NCBI GenBank assembly: GCA_024397995.1
Contig: CP073746.1
Coordinates: forward strand, 1,488,001 to 1,552,000
DNA: 64,000 nucleotides
DNA from: a bacterium SCSIO 12827
GTDB taxonomy: Bacteria > Pseudomonadota > Alphaproteobacteria > Rhodospirillales > Casp-alpha2
Direction: 5' to 3'
Shown: positions 55,250-62,900 of the stretch, piece by piece
Layout: each line of letters opens with the position of its first letter
How positions within the stretch are numbered: the first letter of the stretch is position 1
Made by a program: the position numbers and the translations under genes
The notes under the pieces: model-generated
Database searches by the model: none
What the model was told of the DNA's origin: nothing
What the model saw: the letters and a program-made list of their open reading frames with translations, nothing else

Positions 55250-56820
55250 GTGGGACCGACAACCAAGATCAGCGCGCGGTCATCGATTTTCTTGCCGATC
55301 CCAGAGCCTTCGGCCTGCCGCCTGGGGCGGTGGTCGCGCGCCAGGAAACCCATGTGTCCCACATATTCCTGGCTGGCGACCGGGCCTACAAGCTGAAGAA
55401 ACAGGTCCGCTTTCCCTATCTTGATTTCTCAACCCTGGAAGCGCGCCGCCGCGCTTGCGAAGTCGAGGTGACCATTAACCGGCGTACGGCGCCTGCGATT
55501 TACCTGGGCACGGTGGCGGTTACGGATGAAGGGGGCGGGCGTCTGGCGCTCGGTGGTGCGGGCGACCCGGTCGACTGGCTGGTCGAGATGCGGCGGTTTC
55601 CCGACGGTGCCCTGTTCACTCATCTGGCCGACGCGGGGGCGCTCAACCGCCGCCTGATGGAAAGCTTGGCCGACAGTGTTCAGGCCTTTCACGGCACGGC
55701 CGAGATCGACCATGAACGCGGTGGGGCGGCGGGGATTCGCGCCATCATCGACAACAATGACGCCAGTTTCCGCAGTGCCCGGGGCGGCTTGTTCAATGCA
55801 GGCGACATCAATGCCCTGACCGAGGAGTCCCGGCAACTACAGGATCGTCTGGCGGCCCTGCTGGACGCGCGTCGGGACGGTGAGCGGGTGCGTCATTGCC
55901 ATGGCGACCTGCACCTGGCGAACATCTGTCTGTTCAACGGTCAGCCGACCCTGTTCGACGCCATTGAATTCAACGACGCCTTCGCGCGCATTGACGTTCT
56001 CTACGACCTTGCCTTCCTGCTTATGGACTTGGACCTACGGGGGCACCGGCGTTTGGCGTCCTTCGTGCTCAACCGTTACCTCGACCGCGTCCCCCTGGAT
56101 AGCGGCGATCTCGACGGTCTGGCCCTGATGCCGTTGTTCCTGTCCATGCGTGCCGCTGTGCGTGCCCATGTCGGGGCGTCCCAGGCGGCGGCTTTGGCGG
56201 ATGCGGCCGAAAGCCGCCGCCGCGCCGGGCGCGCGCGGGAATACTTTTTCCGTGCCCAGGAATACCTGGCCCCACCGCCGCCGGTGCTGATCGCCGTCGG
56301 CGGCCTGTCCGGCAGCGGTAAAAGCCGCCTGGCGCGGGAACTGGCGCCCCATCTGGGGGCCGTGCCTGGGGCCCGCGTGGTGCGCACGGACGTGCAGCGC
56401 AAGCGCCTTGCGGGCATCGACCTGTTCGATCGTCTGCCGCCGGAAAGCTATACGCCCGAGTCTTCGCGCCGTACCTATGACGCCTGTTTCGATGAGGCCG
56501 CCCGGGCGCTTGCCGCCGGCCAGTCCGTGGTGTTCGATGCGGTGTCGCTGAAGCCCCAGGAAAGGGACGGGATCGAGGCCCTGGCCGGGCGGTACAAGGT
56601 GCCGTTCCTCGGCCTGTGGGCCGACGCGCCGCTTGCCGTGCGTCTGGAACGGATCGAGGCCCGCGAGCATAACGTCTCCGACGCGGGGGCCGAGGTTGCC
56701 CGCCGTCAGGAAGAACTCGATCTGGGCGAGGTGACCTGGACTGTCATCGACAGTTCAGGGACACGCAAGAACACGGTCGCGGGGGCCCTGGCGATGATCC
56801 GCGACCGCGGGCTGGCGTGA
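55246..56820 (+). CDS. Bifunctional aminoglycoside phosphotransferase-like/AAA kinase protein
   Basis: A 524-residue two-domain protein. Residues about 1-335 form an APH-like kinase fold (AGDRAYKLKKQVRFPYLDF with the ATP Lys, RHCHGDLHLANICLF with the catalytic Asp, FDAIEFNDAFARIDVLYDLAFLLMDL with the DxD metal site). The C-terminal half is a P-loop kinase (AVGGLSGSGKSRLA). Genes with this fusion are common and uncharacterised. It is translationally coupled to the cation-efflux gene and pdxH. Confidence 0.88.
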   Translation: MSGTDNQDQRAVIDFLADPRAFGLPPGAVVARQETHVSHIFLAGDRAYKLKKQVRFPYLDFSTLEARRRACEVEVTINRRTAPAIYLGTVAVTDEGGGRLALGGAGDPVDWLVEMRRFPDGALFTHLADAGALNRRLMESLADSVQAFHGTAEIDHERGGAAGIRAIIDNNDASFRSARGGLFNAGDINALTEESRQLQDRLAALLDARRDGERVRHCHGDLHLANICLFNGQPTLFDAIEFNDAFARIDVLYDLAFLLMDLDLRGHRRLASFVLNRYLDRVPLDSGDLDGLALMPLFLSMRAAVRAHVGASQAAALADAAESRRRAGRAREYFFRAQEYLAPPPPVLIAVGGLSGSGKSRLARELAPHLGAVPGARVVRTDVQRKRLAGIDLFDRLPPESYTPESSRRTYDACFDEAARALAAGQSVVFDAVSLKPQERDGIEALAGRYKVPFLGLWADAPLAVRLERIEAREHNVSDAGAEVARRQEELDLGEVTWTVIDSSGTRKNTVAGALAMIRDRGLA

Positions 56821-56903
56821 TGGCCTGCCGCGGCTGAAGGGTCGTGGCCACGCATCCGCCATGTTAGATTGCCGGGCCAAAGACAGAAAATCCGGACCTC
56901 CCC

Positions 56904-57362
56904 ATGTCCCAGTTTCACCGCCGTATCCTGACCGCCGCGCTGGGCGGGCTTGAAGAAGAACAGGCCGTCTATTTCGCCGATATCGCGGAAAAGCTGGGCG
57001 AGGATCCGCGCACGGAACGCATGCCTAATCTGGTCTATCTGGTGCTGGCCGACACGGTGCAATTCATGCCGACCTATTTGGCCAAGAAGGAATTCATCAA
57101 TCGGCTGCTGCGCTTCGTCGAGCGCAATCACCGACGGCTCGCGCGCATCATCTATGACCCGGCCTTCCTTAGCGATAAGACCCTGCTGACCCCCGTCACG
57201 GGCGCTTTCGTGGCCGAAGTCGTGGAGGCAACCCTCATCCATTACGAGGAGGGCGAGATCGATGCGGGCGAACAGATCGTCCACCGCATGGCCTTCGACG
57301 AAAGCGGCGGCACGCTCAATTTTCCCTATGTCGATGATGAGGACGAAGACGAAGAGGACTAG
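56904..57362 (+). CDS. Conserved hypothetical protein with acidic tail
   Basis: A 152-residue soluble protein, not recognised. The middle is helical (MPNLVYLVLADTVQFMPTYLAKKEFINRLLRFVERNHRRLARIIYD), and the last 12 residues are almost all Asp and Glu (VDDEDEDEED). The ATG lies after a weak purine stretch. Codon usage is normal for the region. The stop overlaps the convergent SRAP gene by 4 bases. Function unknown; the acidic tail suggests a protein partner or metal binding. Confidence 0.75.
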   Translation: MSQFHRRILTAALGGLEEEQAVYFADIAEKLGEDPRTERMPNLVYLVLADTVQFMPTYLAKKEFINRLLRFVERNHRRLARIIYDPAFLSDKTLLTPVTGAFVAEVVEATLIHYEEGEIDAGEQIVHRMAFDESGGTLNFPYVDDEDEDEED

Positions 57363-57934
57363 AACAATTCGCCCTGCACCCGCTCGGGCATCTGTTCCTC
57401 GTACATCAGGTCGCCCGCAAAGGGGTGCAGTACGGAGCGGGCATCGGCGAAAGACGGCGCTTTCAGCCATGTATCCGTCCCCGCGTCATCCAGGATCACC
57501 GGCATGCGGTTGTGGATATGTGCGATGGCAGGGGCGGGGGCGCAGGTGACGATGGTAAAGGCCGCGCCATCGGTCAGGCCGGCGAAGGCGGCGGGGCCGG
57601 CGGTGGTCACGGCGATGCGATTCTTACGTTTGCTGCCGTCGTTGGCCTTGCGCCATTCCAGATAGGCGGTCATCGGCACTAGACAACGCCGTTCCAAAAG
57701 CGGGCGGAAGGTCGGCTTTTCCGCGAGCGTTTCCGTCCGGGCGTTGATCAGCGGCTTTTTGTCCCAGGTGACGGTAAGGCCCCAGCACATCAGGCGCGGC
57801 CCGGTTCCGTCGATGATCAGGGCCTGGTCCGTCGGCCGCATGTCGTCCGTGTTGGGCACGGGCGGCGGGGCGTCCAGATGGAACTGATCCATGATCACCT
57901 GGGGGCTTGCCGACATTTGGTAACGGGCGCACAT
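57359..57934 (-). CDS. SRAP domain protein (HMCES/YedK family)
   Basis: A 191-residue SOS-response-associated-peptidase domain protein that crosslinks to abasic sites in single-stranded DNA through its N-terminal Cys. Start Met is followed by Cys2 (MCARYQ), and NARTETL, the YLEWRK glutamate and HIHNRMPVIL histidine make up the active site. The start at 57934 is fixed by the need for Cys2. No alphaproteobacterial LexA box (GTTC-N7-GTTC) was seen in the 67-base divergent region. Confidence 0.92.
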   Translation of the reverse strand: MCARYQMSASPQVIMDQFHLDAPPPVPNTDDMRPTDQALIIDGTGPRLMCWGLTVTWDKKPLINARTETLAEKPTFRPLLERRCLVPMTAYLEWRKANDGSKRKNRIAVTTAGPAAFAGLTDGAAFTIVTCAPAPAIAHIHNRMPVILDDAGTDTWLKAPSFADARSVLHPFAGDLMYEEQMPERVQGELF

Positions 57935-58001
57935 GGCGGCAGTATAGGACAGGGCAAACGGGCCCTGGAATAGCCAGCATGTTTGCCGTAACGTCCAGCC
58001 C

Positions 58002-58778
58002 ATGACAGGGAGCGGAGACACACAGCCCACGGCGGCAGCCGATCAGCGCGTGCGCACGGTGGTTATCACCGGGGCCAGCCGTGGTATCGGCCATGCGACG
58101 GCGCGGTTCTTTCTGGCGCGCGGTTGGCACATCATCACCTGTTCGCGGGAAGACACGCCCGAAGAGTGCAAGCGCGATCCGCAATGGACCTGCCACATCC
58201 CGACGGACCTGTCCGACGTGGCCAGCGTCGAAAACTTTATCGAAAAGGCCAACGCGGCCCTGCCTGAAGGGCGGCTGGAAGCGCTGGTCAACAACGCCGG
58301 GATGTCGCCTAAGACACCGTTCAAGGAACGGCTCGGCTGCCTGAACGGGGACTTGAATGCCTGGCAGGAAGTCTTCGACCTTAATTTCCTGGCCCCGCTG
58401 CGCCTGTCGCGGGGGTTTGCGTCGGCCCTGCACAAGGGCGACGGCGCCATTGTCAACGTGACTTCCATCGCCGGCCATATGATCCACCCCTTCGCGGGCT
58501 CGGCCTATTCCATCTCCAAGGCGGCCCTGTCGGCGTTGACGCGGGAAATGGCCAACGAGTTCGCGGCCCTCGGCGTGCGGGTCAACGCAGTGGCGCCGGG
58601 CGAGATTGAGACGGAAATGATTCAGCCCGAATACGAGGCCCTGATCCCGCGCATACCGCTCGACAAGATGGGCTCGCCCACGGACGTGGCCGGGGCCATT
58701 CATTACCTGTGTTCTGACGATGCGCGCTATGTCACCGGTACCGAGATCTGGGTCACCGGCGGCCAGCATATGGTTTAA
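58002..58778 (+). CDS. Short-chain dehydrogenase/reductase
   Basis: A 258-residue classical SDR. The glycine motif is TGASRGIG, NNAG is present, and the active-site triad reads SIAGHMIHPFAGSAYSISKAALSALTREMANE, with Tyr and Lys in the normal spacing, in contrast to the SDR-like protein at 4007. It should reduce or oxidise an alcohol/ketone with NAD(P)H; substrate unknown. It is divergent from the SRAP gene. Confidence 0.9.
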   Translation: MTGSGDTQPTAAADQRVRTVVITGASRGIGHATARFFLARGWHIITCSREDTPEECKRDPQWTCHIPTDLSDVASVENFIEKANAALPEGRLEALVNNAGMSPKTPFKERLGCLNGDLNAWQEVFDLNFLAPLRLSRGFASALHKGDGAIVNVTSIAGHMIHPFAGSAYSISKAALSALTREMANEFAALGVRVNAVAPGEIETEMIQPEYEALIPRIPLDKMGSPTDVAGAIHYLCSDDARYVTGTEIWVTGGQHMV

Positions 58779-58874
58779 TCAGCCGGCACGGGCCGTTCAC
58801 GAAATCGTCGCTTGCACCGAACTGGGGAGGGGGATCACACTCCCTGGTCATCATTCCTTGCAGCGGGGGTCGTC

Positions 58875-59819
58875 ATGCGGGCATTCGGTCGATTGGTTCT
58901 GGTGTGTGTCCTGGTTCTTGGGTTTCAGGGGGCGGCCCTGGCAGGCAAGACCAAGGTGTCCCTTGGCACGGCGACCAAGGGTGGCGGGTTCGAGGTGTTC
59001 GGTGGCGGTGCCGCCCAAGTCGTTAACGAAACCGACCCGACCTTGGATGTGATGCCCGTCGGCACCAAGGGCAGCCGTGAGAACATTCCCCTGTTGGAAG
59101 CGGGAAAACTCGATACCGCCCTGGTCGCCAGCCTGCCGGCCTATGAGGCCTTCAACGGCGTCGGCCGGTCACCCACAAACCTGAAAATCATCACCGCCAT
59201 CTATTCCACCTTCGGCATGTTCGCCGTGCGCGGCGACAGCCCGGCCGCGTCGTTTCGTGATCTGGTCGGCAAGCCGGTCGCCTGGGGCACCAAGTCGTCG
59301 GGGCTGACGCTGCTCGGCAAGTATGTGTCGGAGGCCCTGAGACTGGACCGTGACAAGGATTTTCAGGCACATTTCCTGGCCAAGGCCGGGGATGGGGCGC
59401 CCATGCTGCTGGATGGCCGGATCGACGGTTTCTGGGGTGGCGGGGTCGGCTGGCCCGGCTTCGTCAAGGCCATGAAGGGGGGCGGGCGGCTCGTCGGGCT
59501 GAGCAATCCCGATGTTGCCTTGGTCAACGCCAAGTATCCGTTCCTCAAGCCCTTCACCCTGCCTGCCGGCTCCTACGAAGGACAGAAGGAGGCCGTGACC
59601 TCTGTGGCGTCCTACAGTTTCCTGCTGGCCCGCGCCGACCTGCCCGATGATGTCGCTTACCGCTTGGCCAAGGCCTTGCACCAGGGGCATGGCGTGTTGG
59701 CGGGGCGGCTCAAGCAGGCGCGGGAGACGACGCCGGAAAATACGATCCTAGCGGCGCCGACGCCGGGGCATATCCATCCGGGTGTCCGAAAATACCTGGA
59801 TGAGATCGGCCTGCGATGA
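58875..59819 (+). CDS. TAXI-type TRAP transporter solute-binding protein (orphan)
   Basis: A 314-residue periplasmic binding protein. A signal peptide (LVLVCVLVLGFQGAALAGK) precedes the TAXI-family fold (VSLGTATKGGGFEVFGGGAAQVVNE, LVGKPVAWGTKSSGLTLLGKYVSEAL, GAPMLLDGRIDGFWGGG). TAXI proteins bind small carboxylates such as glutamate for a TRAP permease, but no permease gene is beside it. The start at 58875 follows a G-rich stretch; a longer start at 58812 is possible. Confidence 0.87.
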   Translation: MRAFGRLVLVCVLVLGFQGAALAGKTKVSLGTATKGGGFEVFGGGAAQVVNETDPTLDVMPVGTKGSRENIPLLEAGKLDTALVASLPAYEAFNGVGRSPTNLKIITAIYSTFGMFAVRGDSPAASFRDLVGKPVAWGTKSSGLTLLGKYVSEALRLDRDKDFQAHFLAKAGDGAPMLLDGRIDGFWGGGVGWPGFVKAMKGGGRLVGLSNPDVALVNAKYPFLKPFTLPAGSYEGQKEAVTSVASYSFLLARADLPDDVAYRLAKALHQGHGVLAGRLKQARETTPENTILAAPTPGHIHPGVRKYLDEIGLR

Positions 59820-59854
59820 CCGACGCGTGTTTACGCTTTTGAGACAACTGGTTA

Positions 59855-59878
59855 GCAGGTTTTCCTGCGGGTTTCTTT
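59855..59878 (+). terminator. Rho-independent terminator after the TAXI gene
   Basis: GCAGG (59855-59859) pairs with CCTGC (59864-59868) across a TTTT loop, followed by GGGTTTCTTT. It overlaps by two bases the CtrA box that starts at 59877. Confidence 0.65.
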
Positions 59879-59892
59879 AACCCCGTCTTAAC
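59877..59892 (+). promoter_or_regulatory. CtrA box (TTAA-N7-TTAAC)
   Basis: The sequence reads TTAA, CCCCGTC, TTAAC, an exact match to the full CtrA-binding consensus. It lies 106 bases before the coiled-coil gene start, at a distance usual for CtrA-controlled promoters. In Alphaproteobacteria CtrA couples cell-cycle, motility and polarity genes. Confidence 0.7.
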
Positions 59893-59997
59893 CACGATTC
59901 CACTATTCTGCAGGCTGACCCAAAGGCGTTTCATCCCCACTGGGCGGGGGTGTATCATGCCTTTTGCGCGTTTTGCCCGTGAAGGAGGGCGCAAACC

Positions 59998-62900
59998 ATG
60001 GCGAAGCAGGTATCGCAGCAAGGCAATCCGAAACAGGCTGCGGCCCCGAAACCCGGGGAGGTTTCCGCCGCCGGCAAGGCGGCTCAGGCCCGCGCGGCTT
60101 TGCCCGAGGTCGATGACCTGTTGGCGCCGGACGACGTGCCTGTGCCGCTTTATCTGCGATGGAAATTGCATCTGCTGCTGGGCGGCACGTTGACCGTGCT
60201 GTGGCTCGCCCTGGTTGTTGATTTCATTGATCAGTCCCTGGGGCTCGGCAATCTGACCGAATTACTGCCTCACGAGGTCGGTGGCTTGGCCGCTGGCGCT
60301 TTCACGCCGGTCGCCTTCCTGTGGATGCTGATCGCCTTTTTCGAACGTGGCCGCCAACTGCGTCAGGAAACGGCCATCCTGCGCAGCCATTTGAAGCAAC
60401 TGATTTATCCGTCGGACCGGGCGGACAGCCGGATGCAGGAAATCACGGCGTCCCTGCGCAATCAGACCAAGGAATTGCTGTCTGCCTCGGAAGAGGCCGC
60501 GCGCCGCGGTCAGGCTCTGGGCGACCTGATCCGCGACCGGACCCGCGACCTCGCCCAAGTGTCAGAGGACGCGGACCTGCGCGCCCATGCCGTGGCCGAT
60601 GCCTTGAAGCGGCAGACGGCGGACCTGAGCTCGGCCTCGGAACGGGCTGCCGAGCGGGCCCGCGATGCCGGCGAAACCTTGTTCGAACAGGCCCATGGTC
60701 TGACCGTCACGACAGACCGTGCCTCGGCCCGCGCCGAGGACATGATCCAGACCCTGAAGCGCAGGGCCGAAGAACTGGGCGGCGCCGCCCAGGAAGCGTC
60801 GGACCGCACCCTGAAGGCGGCCGAGGCATTCGATCGTCGCACGGAGCGTCTGGACACGGTCTCGCGCGAGGCCCTGGCCCGTGGCGTTCAGGCCGACAGC
60901 CTGCTGGAGCGCCGCATCGGCGAGATCGTGGATGTCACCGGCAAGGCCAACGCAGCGGTCACCGACGCGGCAGGAACGCTCGACCATAGCGCCCAGGATC
61001 TGTCGCAGCGCGCGGAGCGGGCCAAGGATGCAGCGGCGGAGCTGGAATTGGGGCTGGGCCGTCAGGCCGATGTGCTCGATGCCTTGGGCGGGCGTGTTTC
61101 GGACCGTATTTCAGTGATTTCATCGGCGCTGCGCGACAATGCGGATGCGCTGGCAACCGTCACCGAACAGGCCGTGGTCCAGGCGACCGACGCCGGTATG
61201 CGACTGAGCCGCCAGGCCACCGCCATTACCGAAACCGTCGACCGCGCGGTCAGCCGCCTGACCCAATCGGGTGACGGACTGTCGGCGCAGGTCGACAATC
61301 TGCACGGTCAGGCCCAGCGCGTCGCCGAACAGGCCGATACCGCCGCGGGCAACCTGCAACGGGCGACCAGCGAACTTGGGGAAAATGCCGAACGCACGAT
61401 CACGCGCGCGGAACAGGCTGGCGGCGAACTGCGCGGCCGGTCCGAAGACCTGCGCGGCGTCGCCGATCAGGCGGTCGAGCGGCTGACGGAATTCGGCCGC
61501 GAAATGGCACAACGCCGCAACGAGCTGGCCCAGGCAGCTGATGCCGCCGCCAACCGCCTGGCCGCCGTTGGCGCCGACCTGATGCGCCGCCAGGGCGATC
61601 TTTCTGCCGCCGCCGACACGGCGGACGGCCGGGTCACGGGCCTGATCGAGGGCCTGCGCGAAACCGAAACCAGCCTTGCCCGGACCGTCGACAAGGGGTC
61701 CGCCGACGTCGCGTCCGTCACGCGGGCCATGCTGCACAGCGCGGACAGGGTTCAGGCCTCGACCCAGCGCGCCGAAACCACCGCCCAGGCCTTGCAGGAA
61801 ACCCTGTTGGGTCTGACGGACGCCAGCACCCAGGCCGTCGAACGGTTGGGCCAATTGGGCGGCCAGATGAACAGCCAGTCGACATTGATCGGCGATGCGT
61901 CGGGCCAAGCCATCACGAACCTGGAAAAGGTGTCGGCCCTGCTGCGCTTCCATTCCGATCGCCTGCGCGAAATTTCCCAGCGCGCGGTCGAACAGGTCGG
62001 TAACGCCGGGGGGGCCGTCGAAGGGGCTGGCGACCAGGTCAATGCGGCGGTCAACGAGACGGCGAGCCAGCTGCACGAATTGGATGCGACCATGCGCGGG
62101 CGTCTGGAACAGATCGTCGCCGCGTCGACCCAGACCACTGCCGCGATCGGTGCGACCCTGGACGCGGTCAAGCGGGGCACCACGGGCTTGCAGGTATCCG
62201 GGGCCGAGGCCGTGGGCGAAATGACCAAGGCCGGTGCCGCGCTGAACGGCCAGTCGCGGGCGATCCGTGAAGTGGCGGATCATGCGGCGAACCTGTTGTC
62301 CATGGTCACGGAAATCCTGTTCCGTCAGGGCGAGGCCGTGTCGGAAACGTCGGACGCCGCAAACCGCAAGATGAATGCCCTGCGTGACGCGATGGAGCTG
62401 CGCACGGTGGAACTGGAGCGGGTCAGCACCCTGACGGATGAGCGCATCGCCAGCGCCCGGCGCTTCTTGAAGGATGCGGCGGGTGAATTGGACGAGGCGA
62501 CGGCGCGGGCATCTGGCCGGGTGGCGGAAGCATCCGACTCCCTTACGGCTGGCAGCGTCAAGGTCGAGGAAGTGGTCGACCATGCGGTGTCGCGCTTGGG
62601 CACCATCGGCGATGTCGTTAAGGAAGTGGTACAGGAAGCGGTCACCGATTCAGACCGTACGACGGCGCGTCTGGCCGGCATCCGCAATGGGTTGACGCAA
62701 TACAGGGGCGAGTTGGAACAGGCGGTGACGGACGCCCGCGAACGCCTGACCAGTCTGTCGACTGTCATGCGCACCTCGGCCGCCGATGTGACCAAGGCGT
62801 CGGAAACTGCCGGCACGGATCTGCATGGGTTCTCGGAACGCCTGCAGGAACAGGCGGTCAACGTCACGCGCATGGCCAACGACGCGGCGGCGCGCTTGAT

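Noticed and set aside
61120-62583. Open frame of 487 codons on the minus strand in the coiled-coil gene
   Set aside because: Composition mirrors the repeated coiled-coil codons on the plus strand; the plus frame has a ribosome-binding site, TM helices and an end domain.
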